This document shows, one piece after another, positions 1 through 8,198 of a DNA stretch of 64,000 nt. Source of the DNA: Brevibacterium sp. CCUG 69071 (GTDB lineage: Bacteria > Actinomycetota > Actinomycetes > Actinomycetales > Brevibacteriaceae); NCBI RefSeq assembly GCF_021023135.1, contig NZ_PGFV01000003.1, positions 124,001 through 188,000 of the forward strand. The letters are read 5' to 3'. The notes beneath the pieces were generated by a model that did not search any database, had not been told where the DNA came from, and was given only the letters and a program-made list of their open reading frames with translations. Each line of letters begins with the position of its first letter. Position 1 is the first letter of the stretch. Made by a program: the position numbers and the translations under genes.

Positions 1-263
1 AAGGCGAGCATCCCGGCGCTGGCATCGATGCCCGTGACGGAGGCGCCGCGCTCACGCAGAGCCTCGGACAGGGCTCCCGAACCGCAGCCGACATCGAGGA
101 TGCTGCGGCCGGCCACCTCTCCGGCCAGGGCGAGCATGGCGGGGCGTTCGTGGTAGGCGTTGGCGAGACTGCCGTCGTTCTCTTTGGCGTAGGCCTCTGC
201 GAAGGCATCGTAGTCGTTCGCGTCCAGTTGGCTGGGCCCGGTCTTTCCGCTCGTCTCATCCAT
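1..263 (-). CDS. class I SAM-dependent methyltransferase, 3' part cut by the window edge
   Basis: Only the first 87 codons lie in the window. The reading frame starts at the ATG complementary to 261-263 and shows the SAM-binding motif I, ILDVGCGSGALSEAL, followed by the acidic end of strand beta2 (VTGID). The leader with DYDAFAEAYAKEN and a tyrosine/histidine pair is usual for Methyltransf_11/25 enzymes of ubiquinone/menaquinone-methylase type. The substrate cannot be told because the C-terminal part is missing. It is divergent from the MerR-peroxiredoxin gene, with 135 bp between the starts that include the MerR-type promoter. Confidence 0.8.
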   Translation of the reverse strand, partial: MDETSGKTGPSQLDANDYDAFAEAYAKENDGSLANAYHERPAMLALAGEVAGRSILDVGCGSGALSEALRERGASVTGIDASAGMLA

Positions 264-349
264 ACTCCCAGGCTAATTGCGGTTCCCGGGAAGTCAGCTC
301 AGACGATGCGAAAGCAGTGGAAGCGCCGCGAGACGGTCACCTGCAAGAG

Positions 350-380
350 TTGACCTTGACCCGCAGGGCAAGGTCTAACG
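350..380 (+). promoter_or_regulatory. MerR-type promoter/operator with long spacer
   Basis: A TTGACC -35 box at 350-355 is followed by a dyad whose arms are GACCTTGaCCC (352-362) and GGGCAAGGTC (366-375), and then by TCTAAC/TAACGT as the -10 region. The dyad fills an 18-20 bp spacer, which is the architecture of promoters that MerR-family activators (CueR, MerR, SoxR) untwist. It lies directly before the MerR-peroxiredoxin gene, so autoregulation is likely. Confidence 0.7.
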
Positions 381-398
381 TTCTTCTCGGAGGTGACG

Positions 399-1340
399 AT
401 GCGAATCGGAGAGGCTGCCCGGAGGGCCGGTGTGACGGTGAAAGCCGTGCGCTACTACGAGCGTCTGGGGCTGTTGAGTCCCGAGCGCAACGCGAACGGC
501 TACCGGGACTACGGCGAGGACCACGTGCGGATCCTCGCAGAGATCCACGATCTGTCCGCCGCCGGGATCAGCGTCCGGGCCACACGCCCGTTCGTCGAGT
601 GTCTGAAGCTCGGTAGCGAGCACAGCGACGACTGCGTGTCGTCTTTGGCGGAGTACCGCCGCAGCATCAACGAGATCGACCGTCTCGTCGCCTCGCTCAC
701 CGCCCATCGTGCGCGGCTGGTCGCACGGCTTGATCAGAGCGCCGCACGCGGATTCGACAAGGAGAAGAACACGATGACTGACTACACGACCCTCCCCGAT
801 GGCCTGCCGGTTCCCGAGGATGATGGGGCCGCCGATCACTTGCCCGGAACCGCCATACCGGACCTGACTCTGCCGAGCAGCGACGGCGGCAGCATTAAGC
901 TTGGCAACCTCGGACCAGGCAGGGTTGTCATCTATCTGTACCCTCTCACCGGCCGTCCTGGTGTGGATCTGCCGGACGGCTGGGATTCGATCCCCGGAGC
1001 GCGCGGCTGTTCGACGGAGGCCTGCAACTTCCGCGACCACTTCGACGATCTGAAGTCAGCGGGGGCAGAGCTGGTCTACGGACTTTCGAGTCAGGACCCC
1101 GTCTACCAGGCCGAAGTCGTCGACCGTCTGCGGCTACCTTTCCCGATGATCTCCGACGAGGCGTTCGCCCTGGGCAAGGTGCTGAACCTGCCGACGTTCT
1201 CCGCCCCAAGTCGCGAGAGTCTCTACGCGCGTCTGACATTGATCATCCGCGATGGCGTGATCGAGCACGTCTTCTACCCGATCTTCCCGCCGAATGAGCA
1301 TGCCGGGCAAGTGTTGGAGTGGTTGCGCGGGAACGGGTGA
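399..1340 (+). CDS. MerR-family regulator fused to a PrxQ/BCP-like peroxiredoxin
   Basis: The 313-residue product has two parts. Residues 1-115 are a MerR regulator: winged helix beginning MRIGEAARRAGVTVKAVRYYE, then a dimerisation helix with two cysteines (VECLKLG...SDDC). Residues about 126-313 are a thioredoxin-fold peroxiredoxin with the signature GCSTEACNFRD; Cys204 would be the peroxidatic and Cys209 the resolving cysteine, as in bacterioferritin-comigratory/PrxQ enzymes that reduce peroxides. I chose the ATG at 399 because GGAGG lies 5 nt upstream, rather than the GTG at 393. An in-frame ATG at 774 sits 9 nt after AAGGAG (759-764), so a free peroxiredoxin could also be made. A redox-sensing regulator carrying its own peroxidase is the simplest reading. 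The two activities are inferred from motifs. Confidence 0.8.
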   Translation: MRIGEAARRAGVTVKAVRYYERLGLLSPERNANGYRDYGEDHVRILAEIHDLSAAGISVRATRPFVECLKLGSEHSDDCVSSLAEYRRSINEIDRLVASLTAHRARLVARLDQSAARGFDKEKNTMTDYTTLPDGLPVPEDDGAADHLPGTAIPDLTLPSSDGGSIKLGNLGPGRVVIYLYPLTGRPGVDLPDGWDSIPGARGCSTEACNFRDHFDDLKSAGAELVYGLSSQDPVYQAEVVDRLRLPFPMISDEAFALGKVLNLPTFSAPSRESLYARLTLIIRDGVIEHVFYPIFPPNEHAGQVLEWLRGNG

Positions 1341-1889
1341 GGTATTGGGGCGAGAGGTGCCCATGGAAATTGAACCTGCGATCCCTTGGAGGCTCCGGAC
1401 AGTTTCCGGTCTCCGCCGATCGTCTCGGGAACTCGCGGATTCCCTTGCGTTTACAGGGAACCGGGCGGTTCGCTTGGGTTGCTTGTAGTCGATTGGTAGC
1501 GATCTGTGGCGGCTGATTGGGATGAGTAAGCAATGGCCACGATTCCTCCGTTACGGCGTCCACAACGTAGTCTTCGCTGCAATGCCCCTTACATTTTCTC
1601 GAGAAAAGCCGTGCTTGATCTGGCATTCATACGCCGCCGCCACGAGCGAAGGCCGGACGGGCCTCGATAGCTGAGTTCGACGACGTTCGCTGCAGTGTTT
1701 CGAGCATCCACGACAACGCCCCGGGACCCCGCCGTTCACGTGCGATGAGAGCGACGACATGCCCCGTTTCACTTTCGACCTGGAGTCTTAGTCAGCCGCG
1801 ATCACGGCCGGACACCGCGTCGATTAGACTGCCAGAGCCGAGCGATCCGGCCGACGGGTGCCATCCTTGCTGTCCGTGCGATCGAGTTC
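1341..1889. other. gene-free stretch at the edge of the island
   Basis: I see no convincing gene. The short open frames lack ribosome sites and recognisable motifs. A small inverted repeat, TTCCCT/AGGGAA, occurs at 1439-1459. Composition changes here from the GC-rich core to a more mixed sequence, which fits the left border of an acquired island, but no integrase or tRNA is present. Confidence 0.4.
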
Positions 1890-4800
1890 TCAGGCTCCTC
1901 GCCGAAGCGAAGCGTCGAGGACTACGACGGCAACTTTTCCTCCTGCCACCGCCGCGGCGTCATCCAGTTGAGCACGTAGATCGTCTATGCCAGCAAAACG
2001 AGCTGCGGTGCTCCGACGCCGATCAGAACTGTCAGCCCATGGTTCTTGGTCGAACCAAACGACGATGTAGATGCCGTATTCGGTTTGGAAGTCTGCCATG
2101 TAGCGCTCGACGAGCTGGCTGCTGATCGAATCAATTGCTCCGGCGTTCCAGACCCCCTTCACCTCACCGGGAATCTTCACGGAGGTCGTCCCCTCTAGTG
2201 CGGCGTTTGTCGGGATGGCTTCGAAGCGGAGGTCGGTACGTTCGGGCAGCCCGGACAGCTTGATACGGCGAACCTGGACTTCGCGGTTGACGACCGCACC
2301 CGCATGGCCGAGCCTGTTGTTCAGTTCGATGGCCAGGTAGTCGGAGATCTCCTCTTCGGTCTTGGGCCGCGCCGCGTACGTATCCCATAAGAGCGGAGCA
2401 GATGGAGTGTCGCACTGGAGGCGGGCCTGGATACCTTCCAGGGCCAGGAGTACGGCGTTCTGAAGGTCAGCGTCCGTGCGCATCAATCGCACTGATTGAT
2501 TAGCTGCAAGTTGATCCAGCTCGTGCGGGTTGAGCGGCTGCCAGGACTGATCACGGAGGGTCCGCTTGGCATCGATCAGGACTCGCTTCAGCCAAGGCTC
2601 CTCCGGCAGGGCATCGCAAATTTCCTGGATGGCTCGAACGGCGCTGGTGGTGCCTCTAAGCCGGAGTCTTTCGAGCAGCGCATCGCGCCAGTTTGCAAGA
2701 GCCTCCCGCGGGCCGACCCAGTGAACATCGTCGGACTGTGGGTCCTCTGCGGGAGGGAAGAGCTCGCGGAGGTGGAGGTACAGGTCGCCAAGGCCGGCGT
2801 CATCTAGGTCGGGCATCTTGCGGTCGTGGGCGAAACGGTTCGCGAGGAACACCTTCTTGATGAACTCCGGATCGGTTTCCAGCAGCGTCCGTAGGCGTGG
2901 CCATCCGGCTGTGGGGGCGTGTAGGAGCAGCCTCATGGCCGCATCTGCCGCACGATCGGGGTTATTGGTCCGCTCCGTGTCGCCGATCCAGCTGAGCAGC
3001 GCGGGTTCGACCAGACTTATCCACCCGCCTGTGAGAAGGGAATCGAGCAGGCTGTCTCGGGTTTCCTTGGCTGTCGCCCTATCCAGCCTTGAGGTCAACT
3101 CGCTGGCGAGGCCTTCCGACATGAGCGCGGCCAACTCGGTTGTTGCGAAGACGTGCTTCTGCTCGGCAATGTCACGGTCGATGAGTGTAAGCAGTGTCGA
3201 GACCATCTCGGGGCGCGCGTGCTTGGCGGCCAATTCGATCAGAGTGGTCTTGTCGTCCGGGTTGGCGCCGTTAACCGTACCGGTCCAAGCGATGATGATC
3301 GGAGCCCATTCCTGCCAGACAGCGGGCGGGAGAGCGGCGAGCGTGGCAGGTCGTTCTCGGAGCAGGAGTACCAGGGCGCGGTAGCCCGCCCGCGCGGGGT
3401 GGAAGATGACATCTTTGGCCAACCAGCGATCAGGTTCGCACCGTCCGTCGCGCAGATAGTTGGCCGATGCCGCAATGAGGTCGGTCTGCGTGGTCGCGGG
3501 GAGGGTCTTCCATCGTGGATGAGCGGTGAGGTCAGGCTGAAACTCGTTCATGAATCGCTGCGCGCCGGGTCGTACCGCCACCAGGCGCACGGCGCACCAG
3601 TACGCCTCGACGTCGCCGCTGAGAGCGCGCTGCGCGAGCGTGGCGATCTTTGGGTTGACCCAGGAGTCCGTCGTCTCGGCTGCTTTCCGTTCCTCTAGCT
3701 CCCTTCGACGGTCGGCCCACTGAGCCCATTGAGCGCGTGCCTGGGCCGCCTCCGGTGAGGAGAGCAGCACTACACGGCGCCAGGAGCTGAAGACTTCCGC
3801 CGCCGGGTCAGTGTCCGACAGGCTCAGCACCAGGTCGCTGTGTGCCACGAGCTCTGGTCGGATCAGGTAGTGCATCGCGGTGGCGATGTTGGTGCGAAGA
3901 GTCCCGTCGGCAGCTCCATATTGATCGATGAGCCATTCAAGATCGGCCTCCGAGAGCAGACGTAGCCCGTGATTCGACAGGTGATCGCACATGGCCCAGG
4001 TCTGTTCCTCAGTTGCCTCGGCCAGGAGCACGAGCGCTATTTCTCGTCGCTGGTCGTCGTTTAGCTCTGGAGCCTGGTCGAACGTATGCTCGCCGAACAG
4101 CGGCTCGTAGTCTTCCGCGTGTTGAAACGCCACGTGTCGCAGCGCCTGGCGAGCGCGCAGGTCGTCGAGGTGGCGGATGCACAAGCCAGTGACGGCGTTG
4201 ACCAGGTCCGCGAACCGGCTGTCGTTGAGCTTGTCAGTGTTCGAGAGAAGCCAGTCGCAAGCCGGCGTCAGATCTGCGTCCGTCAGCGCCGCGGCGAAGT
4301 GGTTTACGAACATGGAGTACATGCCAATGAAGTTGCGGGGATGACGTGGGCCAAGCAACGCGAAGACATCTGCAGTGGTGATGGCGTGCGGCCAAGAGGC
4401 CATCAATACTGCGCCCTCGAGCTCATGGTGAATAGGACTGCTCTCCTCGCGGCTTGTTCCGGATGACTTGAGTAACCCGACCAGTGCCCTGCTTGGGCTT
4501 TCCTCAGAGAGGTCACGCACATTCAGCGCTGCCGATACCCGCAGACTCACCTCGGCTGTCGGGTCCAGCGCGAGGGCGACTAAGTCTGGGACAAGCTCAG
4601 TGAGTAGGCATTGGCGAGCGATGCGCAGGGCGAGTCGTCGGGCTTCGTCACTTTGGTCCGAGAGCGCTTGACGAACCTGAATAGCCAGCCCTGAGTGGCC
4701 AAGTCCGGTCAAGTCGAGGTTGTACTCGTCGTAGAATGTGCCGGCGCGCGCCTCTGTGAAGAGCGCGTCGACCAGCTCGGCCCTTAGCGCCTCCTCCGGG

Positions 4801-6053
4801 ATGTCTGCGTTCTGAAGAAATGCCTGGGGGTCGCGGGTGATGAAGCAGCGGAACCGAGTCGGCATCATTGCGACTAGCCATGCGGCGACCGACCGCACTC
4901 GCGGGTAGATCTGCCCGTCGTCGGCGAACAGTAGAGACTCGATCTGCTGGTCACCGAGCGAGCTTTCAATCATCCACCGCACCGTCAGGTAGTCGGCGAA
5001 TGTTGCATGTGCCCATCCCAGCCGAGACTCACCGTTGCCCGTGAACAGACCCGTTCGCAGTGTCGTATCAACGACTTCCGAGGAGGTCGCGTGCGCCTGT
5101 GCGACGAAACCCGTTGGCAGGCACTCGTCGACGGTGATCGTGGCGTCTTCAGCCTCGGCGATGTGGCCTATCCAGATTGACGGCCGACCCCCGAAGGTCG
5201 AGATCGCCGCAATTCGCGATGCAACCCTGAGTCTTTCGGTGGCGCTGCCCGCGGCGAAGCCTGCGCCGTGCCGCATCGGATTCATCTCGTCGGCCAATGC
5301 CAGAAGACCCTTGTCATACAGCTCTGAGGCGCTTTGCGGGAGCCCTCCGGCGGGGTCGATCGAGGCGCGCAGCAGATTCAGTGTCAACGGTCGCGCAGCA
5401 AGTGGTACAACACGGGCGGCTTCAACCGCTGTCAAGACGCCGATCGGATCAACGCCGGCTGCTCGAAGGAGCGTTGCGGCGTCGTCGCGTCGTAGCGGCA
5501 GCAGCTCCCGAACCTGGACGCCTTCTTTGCCAAACCCTTCCTCCAGCACCTCCCGCAGGAATGCTGGCCAGCTCGCAGTTCGGCACGCGACCCGCAGGTA
5601 TAGCCGAGAGCAGTCGCATTGGTTGAGAAAGTCGACGAGAAGGCGCGGCAGAGTCTCAATGCGGTCATGTGCCTCGTCGAAACCGTCAAGGCTCAGGCAC
5701 AGCTCGCCGCGTCCCCTGCTCCACACCGTGAGCTCGGCGCTCTCGAAGACACGGGCCACTAGCCGCTCTTCGCTGCTGAAGGATCCCAAGTCAAAATGCT
5801 GAACCGGAATGCCCGGATCGGGCTGGAACTCGCGTCCCCCGTTGAGCGCACTGGTCTTGCCTATGCCGGGCTCACCTAACAACACAAGGCACCGAGCACT
5901 AGCAAGATCTCGGGTGGGAGATATGCGAGGGTTAATCGAATAAAACGCACCAGCGGAAGGCTCGGCCAGCCAGCCCTCCTGTGTCAGCTCGTAGGACTCG
6001 CCAGAGGCGGCCCAGAATCGCTCGAGGCTGACGAAAGCACCGGAACGTTTCAT
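1890..6053 (-). CDS. large STAND-like NTPase with C-terminal PD-(D/E)xK nuclease-like domain
   Basis: The product has 1387 residues. Residues 45-165 form a P-loop NTPase: Walker A GEPGIGKT (60-67), Walker B LCLSLDGFDEA (118-128), and a sensor-like strand ending in CRTASWP (about 157-163). This resembles NACHT/STAND ATPases. The long middle (about 300-1230) is alpha-helical, rich in Leu/Ala and Trp, and looks like HEAT-type repeats. At the C terminus a conserved-looking strand set contains D1274 (TDLRFEA), E1297 and K1299 (GEVKG) and then IYIVVWF, the arrangement of a PD-(D/E)xK nuclease core. By analogy with Avs/bNACHT proteins it could sense an invader with the repeats and cleave nucleic acid when activated, though here the effector would be C-terminal. 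No partner gene is adjacent. It stands alone next to an IS remnant and an FRG gene. The function is inferred; NTPase confidence is high, nuclease moderate. Confidence 0.7.
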   Translation of the reverse strand: MKRSGAFVSLERFWAASGESYELTQEGWLAEPSAGAFYSINPRISPTRDLASARCLVLLGEPGIGKTSALNGGREFQPDPGIPVQHFDLGSFSSEERLVARVFESAELTVWSRGRGELCLSLDGFDEAHDRIETLPRLLVDFLNQCDCSRLYLRVACRTASWPAFLREVLEEGFGKEGVQVRELLPLRRDDAATLLRAAGVDPIGVLTAVEAARVVPLAARPLTLNLLRASIDPAGGLPQSASELYDKGLLALADEMNPMRHGAGFAAGSATERLRVASRIAAISTFGGRPSIWIGHIAEAEDATITVDECLPTGFVAQAHATSSEVVDTTLRTGLFTGNGESRLGWAHATFADYLTVRWMIESSLGDQQIESLLFADDGQIYPRVRSVAAWLVAMMPTRFRCFITRDPQAFLQNADIPEEALRAELVDALFTEARAGTFYDEYNLDLTGLGHSGLAIQVRQALSDQSDEARRLALRIARQCLLTELVPDLVALALDPTAEVSLRVSAALNVRDLSEESPSRALVGLLKSSGTSREESSPIHHELEGAVLMASWPHAITTADVFALLGPRHPRNFIGMYSMFVNHFAAALTDADLTPACDWLLSNTDKLNDSRFADLVNAVTGLCIRHLDDLRARQALRHVAFQHAEDYEPLFGEHTFDQAPELNDDQRREIALVLLAEATEEQTWAMCDHLSNHGLRLLSEADLEWLIDQYGAADGTLRTNIATAMHYLIRPELVAHSDLVLSLSDTDPAAEVFSSWRRVVLLSSPEAAQARAQWAQWADRRRELEERKAAETTDSWVNPKIATLAQRALSGDVEAYWCAVRLVAVRPGAQRFMNEFQPDLTAHPRWKTLPATTQTDLIAASANYLRDGRCEPDRWLAKDVIFHPARAGYRALVLLLRERPATLAALPPAVWQEWAPIIIAWTGTVNGANPDDKTTLIELAAKHARPEMVSTLLTLIDRDIAEQKHVFATTELAALMSEGLASELTSRLDRATAKETRDSLLDSLLTGGWISLVEPALLSWIGDTERTNNPDRAADAAMRLLLHAPTAGWPRLRTLLETDPEFIKKVFLANRFAHDRKMPDLDDAGLGDLYLHLRELFPPAEDPQSDDVHWVGPREALANWRDALLERLRLRGTTSAVRAIQEICDALPEEPWLKRVLIDAKRTLRDQSWQPLNPHELDQLAANQSVRLMRTDADLQNAVLLALEGIQARLQCDTPSAPLLWDTYAARPKTEEEISDYLAIELNNRLGHAGAVVNREVQVRRIKLSGLPERTDLRFEAIPTNAALEGTTSVKIPGEVKGVWNAGAIDSISSQLVERYMADFQTEYGIYIVVWFDQEPWADSSDRRRSTAARFAGIDDLRAQLDDAAAVAGGKVAVVVLDASLRRGA

Positions 6054-6748
6054 ACCTGACTCCTATATCCCAGGCCGGCTCACCCAAAATCGAGCATCAA
6101 TCCTATGCCACAGCGTCAACCGGTATAAGACTGAATATTAGTCGTCGCAGAGATCCTCGAACGGACATCTCGGGTTCGAGTCCGCAGCACGTCTTATCAT
6201 CGTGCTTGGGACATCTGCCAACGTTCGTATCTGTTGCGAACCGCTCACTGAGCGCTTATGCCGTGCGGCAGAGTCGATCCGCTACTATCGCAACGCGGTC
6301 CAGACGCTCACCAACTACGACTATCTAAGACTGGCGTGATCAGACTCGATGTATGCGCTCGTTGCGGCACTCGCGACGACGTCCAGTTACTAGAGTCAGA
6401 GATTGCACGTGGTCTTCGCTGCCATCCCTTCCTACATTTCTCCTTCACTATCAGCAGTTTGAACAGGACTTTCCAGAGCAACCTCCTTTATCGTCGATAC
6501 CCGCAGCGTCAAATACACGCCTGCCCATTACGACGTCCACATCTCTAACGGCGTACCTGACCCGATGGACCGGATCTCGAGGCACATCGTCTAACTAGAT
6601 TTGTCGCTGACGACGCAGCGTGGAAGCTCCTTCAAAGCGCACCCAATGACGAGGCATGTTCAGTCGTCTCCCTGCTCTGAGATCGCGTTAGACACTCACA
6701 CTATATGCCGGCTGTTGAAGCCTCGCTCCAGGGGGCTGTTAGTTAAGG
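6054..6748. other. gene-free stretch between the NTPase gene and the IS element
   Basis: Several short open frames occur, the longest 96 codons at 6258-6548, but none has a plausible ribosome site or a recognisable domain. Base composition is lower in GC than the flanking core. It probably holds the promoter of the minus-strand NTPase gene close to 6054 and otherwise decayed island DNA. Confidence 0.4.
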
Positions 6749-6781
6749 GGACTGTTGCAATGAGAGGTGCCAATCGGGGTG

Positions 6782-7730
6782 TCACGCTGCGAGTGCAGGT
6801 GACTCACTAATTGCCTTGTACTCGATTGGTGTCAAACGACCCGACCGGGTTTTCCGACGACGCCGGTGACACATCCCCTCGATCCAGGTCAAGATCGCGA
6901 TTCTCAACTGGTCCCGACTCACCCACCGGCGACGGTCGAGCACGTTCTTCTGCACCAGAACGAAGAACGATTCCATAGCCGCGCTATCGCCGGCCGCGCT
7001 GACTCGTCCCATCGACCCGGCCAGGCCGTGACGGGCCAGTGCCCGCGTAAACTTCTTCGACCGGTTGAATACGGCTTGCGACTCCCTGCCGCTTTGTACC
7101 ACCCATTCGGCCACATCGCCACCGCTACGTGCAACGGTCATCTCGAGGGCTACGACAGCCAAACGCGCCTTCATCCGGGCCCCAATGGAGTAGCCGACTA
7201 TCCTCGACGAGCAAACGTCCTTGATCGCGCACATGTAAGCTCGCCCTCATTCGTGTGACGCTCCGTTATATCGGCGAGCCGGAGCTGATTCGGGCCATCA
7301 GCTCCGAACTCGTGCCTGCGTCGTCCGTCGGCGTCGACAACCGCACACAGATCGCCGTGGACAGGCAGACCGGGCTTCTTCCCGTTCTTGCCCGGCCCTT
7401 GCCGAAGGCGGAGAACTAAATATAGGCCGAACACAGCCACCACGCGGAGCGCACCGCCATCGGTTGCCCACTCGCTTCGACTTCGTCGGCGAAGTACCGG
7501 TACGCAAACTCAGGGCCATCACGGTGGACATCGAAGAGAGCGTTGGCCCAATACGCCTCGACGACGTCAGCTTCGGGGGTCGACGTTGCCAGCCACCGGT
7601 AGTAGGGCTGGCGAGAGAGCTTGAGTACCCGGCATGTCATTGCGACGGAATCCCATTGGCGGCGAGCTCTCTCACGAGCGGGTAGAGCCTTTTGACGGCA
7701 GGTTTGCCCGCGACAGATAGGCGGTAGCAC
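6782..7730 (-). pseudogene. IS3-family transposase OrfB, frameshifted
   Basis: The rve/DDE transposase can be followed through three reading frames in turn. The N-terminal part around 7416-7690 contains AMTCRVLKLSRQPYYRWLA, the middle around 7200-7440 contains NGKKPGLPVHGDLCAV and RHEFGADGPNQLRLADITE, and the C-terminal part at 6782-7234 contains CAIKDVCSSRIVGYSI and AAMESFFVLVQKNVLDRRRW. At least two frameshifts separate the pieces. The usual HSDRGSQ block with the second catalytic aspartate is altered to QSGRESQ, so the residual protein would be inactive even without the frameshifts. Confidence 0.85.
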
Positions 7731-7965
7731 GGTGCAGCATCACGTTCTCCTGCTCAAGCAGACGGGTGCGCCGTCTGAGTTCTCGCAGTTCGGCGGACTC
7801 GTCACTGGTGAAACCGGGTTTATTGCCGACATTGATCTCGGCTTTCCGAAGCCGTTTCACGATGGTGCTTTCGTGGACTCCGAAGTCCTTCGCGATCTGG
7901 ACAATCGTGGTGTCTTTGTCCCGGCCCAGTGCGACGCGGAATTCTTTCGGGTAGGGCGGTGGCAT
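7672..7965 (-). CDS. IS3-family transposase OrfA (helix-turn-helix subunit)
   Basis: The product begins MPPPYPKEFR and contains the helix-turn-helix IAKDFGVHESTIVKRLRKAEI and the leucine-zipper region ELRELRRRTRLLEQENVML, as in OrfA of actinobacterial IS3 elements, which pairs with OrfB by programmed frameshifting. I chose the ATG complementary to 7963-7965, which has AAGGA about 9 nt upstream; an ATG four codons earlier is too close to that site. A few residues after PKEFR appear to be missing compared with the usual family sequence. With orfB broken this is a relic. Confidence 0.75.
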   Translation of the reverse strand: MPPPYPKEFRVALGRDKDTTIVQIAKDFGVHESTIVKRLRKAEINVGNKPGFTSDESAELRELRRRTRLLEQENVMLHRATAYLSRANLPSKGSTRS

Positions 7966-8198
7966 GATGTTCATCCTTCCAGGCTTGCCTGTGTACAAGC
8001 CGGATCAGATATCACCAAACCCTGTATCCGTCCCGATCTCCTTCAATCAACTAGGATCGCCGCTACCAACTTGATGTCCGGGTGCAACTAGGGACAGCGA
8101 AGCAGCCCCGGAGTCCAGTGGCGGAAAGCGAAAGGCCCTGGATTACATCTGGTCTATATTTGGTGTCATGAGATGCCACCACGACACATCAAACTTTC

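Larger units (their letters stand above)
6749..8095 (-). mobile_element. degenerate IS3-family insertion sequence
   Basis: The element carries orfA and a broken orfB in the order and orientation of IS3-family elements of actinobacteria. The ends are approximate: GGGGACTGTTGCA around 6747-6759 and, on the other side, the complement of CCTAGTTGCACC around 8081-8094 share a GTTGCA core that may be the terminal inverted repeats. I could not identify a target-site duplication. The element can no longer move by itself because orfB is frameshifted. Confidence 0.65.

Noticed and set aside
1439..1459. TTCCCT/AGGGAA inverted repeat considered as an attachment site
   Set aside because: Arms are only 6 bp, there is no second copy at the other island edge and no integrase gene.
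6173..6183. GGTTCGAGTCC, resembling a tRNA T-loop
   Set aside because: The flanks do not form a T stem or acceptor stem, and no anticodon arm lies upstream, so it is not a tRNA or a clear tRNA remnant.
6258..6548. 96-codon open frame on the plus strand
   Set aside because: No ribosome site, no recognisable domain and a composition like random sequence; not listed as a gene.
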